From positions 28,598,118-28,662,117 of the forward strand of contig CM036620.1 of the NCBI GenBank assembly GCA_020746105.1: a stretch of 64,000 bases of DNA, given 5' to 3'. A program made the translations under genes and the position numbers. Source of the DNA: Trogon surrucura (Eukaryota; Chordata; Aves; Trogoniformes; Trogonidae). Below, in pieces: positions 53,214 to 64,000 of this stretch; position 1 is the first letter of the stretch; the number at the start of each line of letters is the position of its first letter. The notes under the pieces are model-generated. The model searched no databases. It was given only the letters and a program-made list of their open reading frames with translations, and was not told the origin of the DNA.

Positions 53214-55288
53214 GTTGATTTCTGATAGTTGTTGGGGTTTTTGTGTCAATGCAGTGGATTTTTTTTGTCAGGAATTTATTTTTTTTTTCTCTTCTAAGTT
53301 CTTAGCACATGGTATCCAGCAAAAAACCAAACAAACAAACCCAAACAAAACCAAAACAGGGGCACAGTTTATAGCTATGTGCATGTTTCAGTGGTGAGGC
53401 AAAATGTGTGCCTAATACTGAGTCATATTTTATTATGTAAAATTACATAGGCTGGGAACTGTAACAGAAATTTCCTGAAAATTTGACACAGTGATGGGTG
53501 TAAGTCAGACTAAGACCTCCTCTTGTCTTTCCCCTGAAAACTCAACATTTGAAAAATATGCATCTTACAGTCCTGCACATGCTGCTGTTATGAACTACAC
53601 ACAGTGTTAATCAATCACTGTTTATTGACAGTGAGGCACATCACATCCAGCACAGAGAACTGCCAGTGCAGAAGCATCAAGTAGGCAGCAGGCCAAACAA
53701 GCCGACACTTCATACAGAAAGAGCTTTCTACAGCCCTTTAAGATGACTTTCTTGAGACAGTGTCATGAGAACACACTCTTGAGACAGCAATGTCTCCTGA
53801 TTAAGTCCTAGCTTACTTACTTTCACTCTCCTAGGTCCTTATATAGTGTATTTCCTCGTGTTTGAGAAATCCAGAGAAAACTGGCCTTTGTCAGGAAGCC
53901 AATAGGCAATTTAATTTAAATGCACCCCAAGTAATATTGCAACCCTGACTTCTGTTTCATCTCAGAGCCATCTGCCCAAGCCTCTGTGTTTGGCAAGCTG
54001 TCATAAGTGTCTGGGCTCTCTAGGTAATTCCAGGCTATGGTTGATGTGGTGCCACTGGGGAGAGGAACCTGCATGACCCACGACTGATTTTATTCACTGA
54101 CAGAAGCTGTGAGCTCGTACCTAACACCTCAGTGCTGGAGGCTTTAAAAGCTAAATTACATGTTCAGGTAATGTCAGTATCATTTATAATTAAACTCCTT
54201 TGCACTGTGACTCAGTCAGAAAGCAAGGAAGAAATTACATGCACACAAAACTCAGAAGATCCTTACCGTGCACAGAATGCTGGTAGGATGTGGTGCCAGT
54301 AAGTTGGCAAGAGTGCGTGTGCTGTTTAGGTTTAGCATTAAATCCAAATGTGGCAAAGCTGACGGACTTCTCCAGGTTTAACACCTGAGTCCCAGATCAG
54401 GAGAAGATATTGTGAGGACACCAGCAAGATACAGATAAGTCCCATGGAAGTTTGCTACTGAGGAAGAGAACAGTCTGACAGGAAAATGAAGTACTGCAAA
54501 TCCTAATTTCTTATCTCTCACAGTGACCTCAGTGACTGGACCGTGGTGAGTTGCCAACTGTGTTTCCCATTGTAGCACTTTACAGAGGTTCCCAGTAATG
54601 AAACTGTGGCAGAGATGCAAATTCAGCACTGGAAAAGCTACTCTGACATTTGAGTGACGCCCAGTATAACCCTGAAAGTTGCTGGCATAGTCAGGCAATT
54701 ACTGATTAAAATATCATATGTTTGGGCCGGTACACTGCCCTGTGCCGGTGAAAAAGCTTACATGTGGTTAAACTGCTCTTCAGAGTGGCCTCCTGGTATG
54801 TCCACAACACTCACAGAACCAGATCAGCACGGGAAAGAGGAAAAAAAGAAAAGGCAATGGTGTCATGTGAGATTTTGACCTGCAGGGAAAGAAGTCGATG
54901 GAAACCTCTAGAGTCTAATGGGGACTTGGTGCTTGTTGCTCACTCATTAGGGGTTTGTAGCATTTTACATAACCAGTCTTGGACAGGTGGAGGGGAATAG
55001 ATTGCCAGAACTGCTTATGAGTTTTAAACTGTCTCTCCAGTGGGCAAATGTAAAGCTACAGAACTAGGACTGGGAGCTGGATAGCTTACCAGGGAACAAA
55101 GAGAAAGGAGGGGAAAACCAGACAAATGGCAGTAAATAAAGCCTCTTAGAGGAGGCTGAAGAATGTAGATTGCCACTGCCACTGGCTTAGAACTCAGGCT
55201 ATGACATGGAGTGACAGAAAACAAAATCCAGAGATGGCAACCAGCCATGCATAATTTCACTTTAGAAAAAGAAATACCATTTGGATTA

Positions 55289-55458
55289 TACTTGTATCTC
55301 AATGAGAAATAGGAATTAAAATCTCTCTTAAAAAAGACAGCAATCTGTCTTTCTTGCTGATGTCTGTAAACACTGGTGTTTAGTTCTTTGAATTCCCGTT
55401 TGTTCTGTTCTGGCATTATTATCCCTCCATCATTACCATCAAATGTGGAGTTAGCCAT
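55289..55458 (-). other. Exon-like segment C (candidate, 3' end uncertain)
   Basis: Acceptor ATACTTTTTTTTTCCAG| followed at once by an in-frame ATG (MANSTFDGNDGG...). The frame stays open for 144 codons to 55024. The listed end is a weak donor TACAA|GTATAA; another is AAATG|GTATTT just beyond. Phase 0 start, compatible with segment B. No domain recognised. Confidence 0.2.
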
Positions 55459-55956
55459 CTGGAAAAAAAAAGTATATTCTGAATTATATTTCTTTCTCCA
55501 GTCATATGATTATTAACTCAGATAAATGAATTTAAGCTATTCATTGGGTCCGTGAGCAATCTGCTAGAGAATGAGAGTAAATTACTCTCTACCTTTTTTT
55601 AAAATGTTTTGAGGTGTACGAGTGTGTATGAGGTGTATGGAGTGAGAGCACCAAATAGTAATTCACCCTTCTGAGTGAGAACACAGGTCATTACAGCACC
55701 TGTTCTCACAGTTCACCTGTGAGTCAGAACTACAGCTTGCCACAGCTTTTCCCAGTGATCTGCAGAGAGAGATGTTTTGGGGAAAATGCTTTTTAGTGAT
55801 TAGGAAATGGGTCATATTTTATCTGTCAGCTCTTAAGAACTAGTACGAATTTCTTTCACTGCCTGCCAAATTTGTTTTTACTGCTGACAGTACATAGATA
55901 TTAACTACAGCTTGACCACATGTTGTTGCTCAGGTGAACATACCATTCTGTGAGAT

Positions 55957-56142
55957 TCATAGAATCATAGAACAGTTCAGGCTGGAAAAGACCCTTGGGA
56001 TCATCAAGTCCAACCATTAACCCTACACTACAATCATTAACCCTACACTACAAGTTCACCCCTAAGCCATATCACCCAACACCACATCTAAGCGACACTT
56101 AAACACATCCAGGGATGCCGACTCAACCACCTCCCTAGGCAG
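55957..56142 (-). mobile_element. CR1 LINE 3' fragment with an internal 20-bp duplication
   Basis: Antisense CR1 of the same subfamily as 41.0-41.36 kb (CAGGCTGGAAAAGACCC, CCTAAGCCATATCACCCAAC, CCACCTCCCTAGGCAG). The unit CATTAACCCTACACTACAA(T) occurs twice in tandem (about 56015-56054), whereas the 41 kb copy has it once, so it was duplicated after or during insertion. An alpharetrovirus-like LTR begins about 110 bp further on. Confidence 0.9.
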
Positions 56143-56252
56143 ATACAGATTCCACAGATACAACCTCGAAAAGTAATATTCCTTGATTTAGCTGTTAAAT
56201 CTGGTAGACAAAATGGAAAGGATTTCATCTCGTTCAGTTTTAGAAGCAGGAA

Positions 56253-56526
56253 TGAAGAGGGTCCCTTCGGAGAGCCGGCCAAGATAACAATCATCACACC
56301 AATATGGCTACAGATCGTCCTCCCTTTATTGCTCCAGACAGCTCAATATCTACAGTTCAGCAGTGTCCCCGCGCCTGCCCCTTAACAGAGTTGGTCAGTT
56401 ACAGGTTTACACGCGCCAGCGTTTTATTGGGTAGTGCCATTCCACTATGCAGGCGGCTCTCGCCCCCCCTTCTTCCCCCGGGGCCAGCACCTCCCGCCAA
56501 GCATCTCGCAAAGCTCTCACAAAACA
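56253..56526 (-). mobile_element. Solo LTR, alpharetrovirus-like endogenous retrovirus
   Basis: Read on the minus strand: TGTTTTGTGAGAGC start, CpG-rich U3, CCAATAAAACG (CCAAT/TATA-like), then GGAGCAATAAAGGGAGG as poly(A) signal, followed by CCATATTGGTGTGATGATTG and TTGGCCGG, and a CTTCA end. The ATTGGTGTG...GGCCGG string after the poly(A) signal resembles the R-U5 region of avian alpharetroviruses. The length of about 275 bp also fits. CpG-rich, so perhaps fairly young. No internal retroviral sequence follows on either side and no target-site duplication could be settled, so the ends are approximate. Confidence 0.65.
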
Positions 56527-56741
56527 GATAAAACCTCCTCCTCCTGTGTTCCAAGGCAGCTTCAAGGACAGAGCCTCTGTTTAGGCCTAAGCTGGGTTGT
56601 CCACACTTTTAAAGTTATACCGCACCTCTGCTCCACAAGAAATTCCTCTACACAGGAACTCTGCACAGCTAGTAAAAGTGAGAGAGTAATAGTATAGTCA
56701 TCAGATATAAATGTGTAACAAACATGCTGACTGAGAGTGAC

Positions 56742-56900
56742 CTGTTTTGTGACACTTGACTCTCGGTTTAGATGAGCATTTGGGATGCCTCTTACTGGAG
56801 TTGTAGTGCAGAATTTTTGATCATTTTTCCTTTCTACTTCAGAGAGGTCGTTTAGTGATACCAGTATATGTCTAGACTTCCTTATGAGCAATCGATCAAC
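56742..56900 (-). other. Exon-like segment B (candidate, 105 or 159 bp)
   Basis: Acceptor CTTTCAATTTTTAAAG|, two in-frame donors: CTCCA|GTAAGA (end at 56796, 35 codons) or ACAG|GTCACT (end at 56742, 53 codons). Phase 0 in and out either way. The peptide starts VDRLLIRKSRHILVSLNDLS. No family recognised. Lies 216 bp beyond the alpharetrovirus-like LTR. Confidence 0.2.
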
Positions 56901-57020
56901 CTTTAAAAATTGAAAGTGAACGTTTGCCTATTGAATAGATTTCTTTCCCTATTTATTTTCCTTCTGTTCCTTCTTTTGGAGGATATCTTTTTCATACATA
57001 TTCTCATTTTAGATGTACCT

Positions 57021-57090
57021 GCATAGACAGTATCTATAGAGAGACTATGTATATATTTTTATAATATATATGTATATATACTGTCTATGC
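57021..57090. repeat. 13-bp perfect inverted repeat around a TA-rich core
   Basis: GCATAGACAGTAT (57021-57033) and its exact complement ATACTGTCTATGC (57078-57090) enclose 44 bp of mostly TA-rich sequence. Could extrude as a cruciform or be a tiny MITE-like element; no clear target duplication flanks it. Confidence 0.85.
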
Positions 57091-57398
57091 ACACCCCCAC
57101 AGTGTAATGCTACAGTGACTTGGGAATTGTACAAAATGACCTATGGTTGTATATTTAGCAAAACTGTAAGATCCAAAAAGAAAGTACAAATTGTAAACCT
57201 AAGATATTGCATTCCCATTCCCATATCATGTCCTGATTTTTTTTTGTATCTTAAAGGGTCTCCAGGGCTCTGCACAACAAATTTTATGTAGGTTCTGACA
57301 TGAACTTCCCTGAGGGGAATCACCAACCTTGTAGCAATTTGTTCAGTAGAGATCAAAGGAATGGAAGATGCTGTAAGAGATTTTTCTGTGAGTCCTAC

Positions 57399-57557
57399 CT
57401 GCCTTGTCTCTGTAGATTGTGCAGAAAGTGTATTCATCATTTCAGTTAATGTAGAAATAGGTGAATAATTCACTATAAACTGCTGATTTTCAACACTACC
57501 AAAGATCACCATCATCCTTTGCAAAATTTGATCCATACTCCCTGACTTTTTTTCATT
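57399..57557 (-). other. Exon-like segment A (candidate, 159 bp)
   Basis: Very good acceptor (CCTCTTCCCTCCTCCTCAG|), donor GGCAG|GTAGGA. 53 codons, phase 0 at both ends, the only open frame of the three. The peptide starts NEKKSGSMDQILQRMM and ends LSAQSTETRQ; no known domain. The best single member of the minus-strand chain. Confidence 0.25.
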
Positions 57558-59337
57558 CTGAGGAGGAGGGAAGAGGAATTGTTTCTTTAAAAGCTTGTGT
57601 CTAACTTACAGCTTAAAAGCTAGTCAGCTGCTGGCCTAACAAAGCTCTGCTCTTTGTTAGAGTAGAAAAACAGTCATGCTATTCTTTTATGGAATACCTT
57701 GGTCTTTAGGTGGCTATGTCCACAGCACAAACTAGCTTCTGACCTTAGTTTTGAAGCAATATCATGATAGCAACATCTAGTACCTTCCTCCGGTCAACGA
57801 AAGCAAAACTAAAAAAAGAAATCAAAACCTCTTGATAGGTCAAAGTGCAATTCCTAGTAAACTAGTAGTGAATGCTTAGTGAGTATAAAACCACAAATGT
57901 ATTTCAGTCATGGCCATGAACAGAAATGCCAATGAAAAATTAAACCAGGAATGAAATCACTCCCTAGAATTAAGTTATCAGGTCTGGAGTCCCCTAATGT
58001 CTAAATCAAGGAGTAATCTAACAGGGCCATGAGCCACCATCTGCACCCCAAGTATCTCCTACAGGCTGCCTTTTCTATTGAAAGGGGGTGCAGGGTTATG
58101 CCTGTGCATGTGGGTAGCATTTCTAGCTTCAGTTTCATCTGCATCTCCACCTCCCACAGTTCTGATTTCCTCTAGGTGCCCTGGAAGGGTTGGACCACTC
58201 AGTTGCCAGCTCACAGCTCCGAACTGAGAGCTCGCTGCTCTCAGGAACAAGTCCCAAAGCTGAGACTCCAAATCTCAGAAGCTGGGTACTATTCTACTGC
58301 TGTAATGATTAGAGCCAGCTCCAAATTTTATACTAAAGTAAGCAAGAATCCTGTTGCTGTAGGAGCTTTGTGTAACCTTAGCATCTAAAGGCAGAGGTTG
58401 GCAACAATCTTCAAATGGATGGGCTTACCAGTGAGCACATTTTATGGTACACTTCTCTCCTACATATAAACAGTAGGATGAACATATCAATTTATTTTAG
58501 CTGCTGGCAAAAGGTCAATAGCTATTCTCTTTCATTTAATGGAAAGAAAGCATGAAGAAGCACTATGATTTAGTCTTTCTATCTCTGCTCTAGATTAATT
58601 ACAGCCAAAATGATCAAACCCTTGAGTTCACAGGCAGTGTTCACTTCAAGGAGAAATAATTTCTCTTTCTTGTAGCTTTTTGTAGGCGGTTGTGCTAACC
58701 AATATTTTTAACAAAGCTTTTTTTGATAACTGCAACATTTAATAGTGAGAAAACCAAGTGAAGCTATGCCACTTCAGTACAAGAAGAAAACTCAAGACTT
58801 GCAAAGGGATTACCAAAAATGCAAATCATTGTATCTAATATAGACCTTCAGGTTCTGAACCTTCAAGATTTTCAGCAACTTCTGAAGATGCTGAATAGCA
58901 CTGATTTTATCTTTTTTTTTTTAATCGGCTGAGGAGAGCAAGAATGACTTTTTAGCCAACTGGCTGCTGCATTGCTGTTGGGGTGGGACAAGCAAGACAT
59001 CTGCAATTGGATTCTTTGATGCAGAAGTTACTAAGAAACATGATTCATTCCTGGCACTGTAACTTGCTGGCACCATGTAATTTCCATGTCCTCCCTAATG
59101 CCTAAGTAAGTAATGAACATGGTAGGTCTTTCTGTCCAGTAACTGTGTAATAACCATGTACAAAATGCAAGACCAAGAGACGTTAAGACAATTCTGCTAT
59201 AGGGCGTGACAGGGAAATATGCAGAGTGAAACTTCCTCTTAAGAAGGTGAAAGAGATGAAGTTGCACTTCTGGGTTAAGCCTGGACTACTAATTCAGTAA
59301 CTGAAAAAGCGAAGTGTTGCCTTAATATAAAACCTAC

Positions 59338-59372
59338 CTCATCAGAATACGTACCACTTTGTACACTAAAGA
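59338..59372 (-). other. Exon-like segment E (candidate micro-exon, 35 bp)
   Basis: Strong acceptor (TTTCATTTCCATCTCCCTAG|) and strong donor (GATGAG|GTAGGT) only 35 bp apart on the minus strand. Read in the phase left by segment D it gives FSVQSGTYSDE and ends in phase 0. Function unknown. Confidence 0.2.
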
Positions 59373-61726
59373 CTAGGGAGATGGAAATGAAACATCTAGC
59401 CATGGATTCAGGGCACCAGCCTGCTCTACACTTCAGAGTCCTTATTGCACTGAGATATCACTGATGAAAACCCTGATCTACAGAAACTTTACGTACCTCC
59501 AGAAGGCATGTGGTAAACAAGCAGGAGAATTATTCAGGAAAGCTACAGCCCTTAATAGTAAAGACTGTTTGCCACTCTGTGCGTAATACTAAGGTCTTCA
59601 AGTTGGTACCTTACCTCCACCTACCTTATGTGGGTGTGAAAAAAATTCTTTAATTAGGTGGCTTTAAAACAATGTTACTAAAAAAGAAAATTCAATATGT
59701 GTACTTTCTTAATGAAATGAGTAAGGCACCTTCTACTTCACTTTAAAAAAGATGAAAAGAAAAGCTCACAATCAATAATTCTACCCTGGGAAAAAAAAAA
59801 AGAGAGACAGAGATTAATATAACATTCTGTTCGTACATGCCTGTGTGTATGAATGGCAATTGCCTCCTATAATGAAACTGAACAAAATTATGGATTTTGG
59901 CACAAAGTAGACAGAAAAAAATATGTCCTTCTAATTCAACTAAATTTTCTGTGGCAGTAAACTAGTACACTCCTAAATAATGTCCTAGTAATATTTCTCT
60001 ATAATCTATTCCATCTTTTTCTTCCGTAATATTTATCCTTGCATATTTTCCTGTATACCAGCTAAATCTGTATATCAAGTTTGTCTGTATATTTTCTTAC
60101 ACAGATTCTGAGGAAAGACTGACATTTCTGAGTGCTTCTGAAATAACTATCCAGTCCTGTTGTAAAGGGTACCACTTTCTTGGCCTCGATAAGATGGAAA
60201 AAATAAATTGTGTGTGTGAATTCTCCTTTTCTCTTATTCTTACAGTTTCCTGCTTTTCAAATAGCTTTGGTCTGAATCTGAATATATAGAGAAAGAGAAG
60301 ATCATAGTGCAGGATACTTTTTTACCTAAATACAGGTCCCAAGTTTGCTGTGCTCCAGTAAGGAATACAAATATTCGTTCTGCATCAGGTTTTGCAGTAC
60401 TCCTGCGTCCCCTACAGATACAGAGAATCTAGACAGGTTGGTATAAACTAATGAATTTTTTTTTATATTGTGTTGTGGTTTCAGAGTAAAAAATCAACTA
60501 AAATATGTCTTTATTTCCACGGAACATGTCCACAGAGCTCAAGACCATGCAGTCACCTTCCTTTTCCAGCATCAGCTGGCTACCAGGAATGGTGGTGATT
60601 CATTACCTGTGGAGCACAAAGACAGGCTGTAACAGAAACCGAGATATGGATCTGATGCATGTCCCACAGAGTAATTACCATCCGTGTCAGGGCGACAGAC
60701 TTCCTCTCCAGTTCATATCTGACCCTTGCTGTCATTCTTGTTGATCTTTCCCAGCAAATTCAGTATTATGTTAATGAAACATGAGGAGAATGGCTGAGTT
60801 AAACCTGCTTCGATTCTCTACATCAACCACTCTTCTTTCAGCAGGCTGTTTGTAGTCCCTGCTAACACAAAAAAACAGGCTGGTAGCTGTGACGTACCTT
60901 TTGAGTCAAACATGCTTAGATTTCCCTCTTTCCACTCTGTTTCCTTCCTCCCTAAGAAAACAAAAAATTTTCCCGTGTGCTGGTCTGCTTGCAAACATTT
61001 TATTTTCCGCGGTTCTCGTGGAATATTTCAAACCCTTTTCCTTCCAAATAATGGACCTGAAAACTGTAAGCACTGGCTGCTCTGCAGCAAAGCACATGTG
61101 TAGATAGCTTTGAGCGTGCATTTAAGTGTTTTGCAGCATGAAGGGTGGAGTTAGCAGCATTTTGCTCTACAAAGGATAAGAAAGTCCCCAATCCAGTGAA
61201 AGAACATTGAAAATTCAGATTTAGGACATTCACTCAAAAACAGTCAGAGGAATTGGATTTTAGTCAAATAGACTGTATAGCACACTAAGATACAGAGGGC
61301 TGAGCTGTGTTTAAGCAGCAGCCCTGGGTATTTTCTCAGATAACAGGAGTGTTGTTTTTTTTCTGAGTGCTAATAGCAAAGAAAACCTTTCCTGAGTTCT
61401 GCACCTCCTTCTATAGCACTTCAGGTATTCATGGCTGAGTGCAGTACTGGAGTTTCAGCTGTCTCAGATGAAATAGGAACGATGCTGACTTTTCTAATAA
61501 GTACAAGTTTTCCAAATGCATGAGGACCCACTGAGACTATCAGAAAGAGAACCATGAGATTTCCATTCTCTTTCATTAAAAGGTTTAGGCCACGTCAGAG
61601 CCCTTAAAATCTCACCCTATTCTCTTTCTCCTTTTCTCTTGCTTATAAACCCACCTGATGCTCTCCATAAATAATTCTAATATGGGCACATAAGAATGGC
61701 TGTCATCCATAATTTCTGGATTTTAC

Positions 61727-61855
61727 ATATTTCTTTCATGGGTTTTTCACTAACTCTTTTTAGAACAGGGACTGAGATGGAAATAGATAATAAACTTCTT
61801 CTGACTACAGATATTTCCTGGCACTGCATTGAAGAGTCTATAAATTCTTGTTGAA
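61727..61855 (-). other. Exon-like segment D (candidate)
   Basis: Acceptor tract TTTTTTTATTCGTACAG|, donor AAATAT|GTAAAA (weak; an alternative is AAAAGA|GTTAGT). 129 bp, phase 1 in and phase 1 out, 42 whole codons with no stop. The peptide is mixed in composition (begins QQEFIDSSMQCQEIS), with no recognised domain. It joins in phase to the next segment at 59338-59372. May be a pseudoexon. Confidence 0.2.
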
Positions 61856-62192
61856 CTGTACGAATAAAAAAATAATTCAGGAATACAAAAGACCTACTTA
61901 CCTTACACCACTTGAATTTATTTGCTTGATTCAAACCCCTGGTTAGGAACTAAGGCTGTAATTTTAGGACCGTGGAAGCAGCAATTATATGGTGAAAATA
62001 ATTAATTTTTAATTTTATGACCTGATAGAAATTGCACAATATATCTACTCATATTTAACATTGAGGTTTACATTCATTTCTCCAAGATGCTAACACATAT
62101 AAATTATGACTCTCTTCTAATGCTGTAAGTTAAAAAAAGAAAATCTAATAAATTCTTTTAACATCCATCTGGTCTTCTAGATGTCAACCAAA

Positions 62193-62269
62193 GTAGTAGT
62201 AGTAGTAGTAATAATAATAATAACAATAATAATATTATTATTAATTATTATTATTATTAATAATAATAG
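62193..62269. repeat. Compound (AGT)n(AAT)n/(ATT)n microsatellite, self-complementary
   Basis: AGT units turn into AAT units, then ATT, then AAT again. AAT and ATT blocks are inverted with respect to each other, so the tract can fold into a hairpin. Confidence 0.95.
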
Positions 62270-64000
62270 CATGCCATGTCACAGGCTTATAGGAATATGC
62301 TACTTCAGTTATATGTGAATTGAAATCATCCAAAATTTTCATCAGAAATTACCATAGTATCTAGGCATGGCATATCTTCAAAAATAAAACATATCAAAAT
62401 AATCTGTACATTTGTCCAGCAGTGCAGGAGTAAAGGGAATAGAAGATTATATTACATGTCTACAGTATCTGGGGTGGCATGCTTTATCCACAGTAGTAGT
62501 AGAAGGGATCCTCGCATAGGAATTACAATTAAATTAGTGTGTCTTTTTCACTCTCTCAGAACCTGTCTGTTAACCTAAAATACTAGCCAGGACACATCCA
62601 AGGCTTTTTGCCTAGAGCAACCAATTTCTTTGCAGTGTGGAAAAACAGCAATAGTTTTCCATGTTTCTGGTCATAGCAATAGAATCATGTGAAATACCAG
62701 GCGAGGTGAGAACTTTTGTCCCCCATAGATGTATTATTTAAATATTGGCACAATACACTTTGGCTGCACATTGTGTCTTTCCTGCAGGTTTGCAGGCATG
62801 TTCTTTCCAGATCCTGCGCACACCCTGTTGTTACCCTTCATGCACAAGCTGACGAGTGAGATTACTCTGCTAACCTAGAATTTTGGCACCCTTGTTGTAC
62901 CGAGTGCCGAGCAAATCAGTGGCAGAACTCCAGTGGTCCTGGCTGCAGAAGCTAACCTGCAAATAATTACTGCCCAACCTGAGCAATGGAAAGCATGGAG
63001 ATGTTGATATTCTGGCAAATATCCTTTCAGGTTTTCCTAAATATGGACATTTATCTGTGCCAGTATCACTTTCCTGTCATAAGATAAGAAAACTTCAAGA
63101 TGCATCACAGTAGCACTTTTGTAATCCTGAATTTTAAGCTTAGCTACACATTTGAAAAATGCTTTAACAGAGTGCCTTTGAGCCAGTCCGGAGACATACT
63201 CCATGATCAAATTTTGCAAAGGTGCTAGGAGTAGCTCTGTGGGTGGAGCACTCAGAGGCACTATCTACAAAATGTGTAAGTCCCAGAGAGCAAAGCCTGC
63301 CCTTTCCAGCCTAGTCTTTCCCACTGCTATTCTAGATTTCTTTCACGGGTCCATCATCACCTCTTCTCTTTCCTCTGAGAGTGGTTAGCAAGAGAGTGCT
63401 CCTTATTAAGAACTGGAAATTAAGTATCTCTCATCTAAGAGTGTTTACCTTAGAGATAAAATAAAGATGAAAAATTAAAAAGAATAGAGTCTGAAAATTG
63501 ACAAGTACCCTTAGACAGCAGGAAAGCAGCTGATATTAGTGACGCTCTGTTTACAGTATCATTTCTGAGAGTCTCCAATCCCTGACTGACTTTAGGAAGT
63601 GTGTGTATACACACATCAAGGAGAAGAGTACTGGGGTTCAGCTTTACCCTCTCCTCCTGCATTGATCAGTTAGCTTGCCCTGACCTCAAGCTGATTGAGA
63701 GTGGGGGAAAAAAATGGTTATGATTTTTTTTTTAAAAAGTATTTTTCTTGTTTTTCAACTGCTCACACAATTCTGTAAATAAGAGAGGAAAAAAAATGAA
63801 AAAAAAAAACCCCAACACCTAACTTTAAAATCTTCACTTAAATGTTTAAATGTCAGTGTTCTTTACAAGGCACTTCTGGTCTGTGGTGGGAAACTACCAC
63901 ACAATATGCAAAAGCTCAGCTGTCTGAGAGGAAAAAAACCATATTAGGAAGAGCAAGATGGAATTCTCTTAGACTCCAATTGCTCAAAGCAGCGTTAGCT

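Larger units (their letters stand above)
52065..55956. other. Intron-like sequence with two candidate exon-like segments
   Basis: Holds the plus-strand segment at 53062 and minus-strand segment C at 55458. A strong minus-strand acceptor (CTTCCTCTTTTTTTTTCTCACAG|) at about 52945 has no convincing downstream donor. Confidence 0.45.
56527..64000. other. Intron-like sequence with the exon-like chain
   Basis: Holds candidate segments B, A, E and D, the inverted repeat at 57021 and the AGT/AAT tract at 62193. No CR1 copy, unlike the 41-56 kb stretch. Rest unassigned. Confidence 0.5.

Noticed and set aside
59728-59806. Minus-strand acceptors with long pyrimidine tracts (CTCTTTTTTTTTTTCCCAG)
   Set aside because: The following frame meets a stop before any usable donor.
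61855-61902. Strong minus-strand donor AAG|GTAAGT followed by a good acceptor
   Set aside because: The implied intron is only about 46 bp, too short for normal vertebrate splicing.
63231-63262. tRNA A-box-like TAGCTCTGTGGGTGGAGC
   Set aside because: No convincing B box or cloverleaf downstream; treated as chance.

Overview
This window is vertebrate, almost certainly bird, nuclear DNA. It is AT-leaning, CpG-poor and gene-sparse. About fourteen CR1 LINE fragments carry the avian CR1 3' signature (GGACTAGATGATC ... ATTCTATGATTCTATG). There is one tRNA-headed, CR1-tailed SINE and two solo-LTR-like elements. The SINE resembles the tRNA-Ile/CR1 SINEs I know from songbirds (TguSINE1 type), so a passerine is my best guess, with moderate confidence.

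The only exon I can assign to a known family lies at 44107-44253 on the minus strand. It encodes the second half of a CSMD-type CUB domain (CUB and Sushi multiple domains) and has clean splice sites, phase 1 at both ends. CSMD genes are giant genes with introns of tens of kilobases, so most of the window is best read as CSMD intron, transcribed right to left. I found no sushi exon and no first-half CUB exon.

Layout: 1-12.6 kb is unique intronic-looking DNA. 12.6-31.6 kb is sparse and holds two short CR1 pieces, a pure (TTTTCC)n tract of about 135 bp and the SINE. 31.6-35.4 kb is unlike the rest: two CpG-rich blocks, the second with CCAAT, a perfect RFX X-box palindrome and a TATA-like box fused to a CR1 3' end. 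39.1-39.8 kb is a solo LTR with its own TATA box and poly(A) signal. 40.9-43.7 kb is CR1-rich and includes a 5'-truncated copy with a nearly 400-codon open stretch of reverse transcriptase. 44.1 kb is the CSMD exon. 45.7-56.1 kb has scattered CR1 copies. 56.25-56.53 kb is an alpharetrovirus-like solo LTR. 55-62 kb carries a run of minus-strand exon-like segments with mutually compatible phases, which may be an unrecognised transcript or only pseudoexons.

No bacterial-type operon, CRISPR array or functional RNA gene is visible. Most open reading frames here are antisense or shadow frames of CR1 and microsatellites, or chance frames in intron. I did not find a convincing new biological system. 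The items most worth checking are the CpG/X-box/CR1 composite, the microsatellite that forms a huge antisense 3' splice site, and the minus-strand exon-like chain at 55-62 kb.
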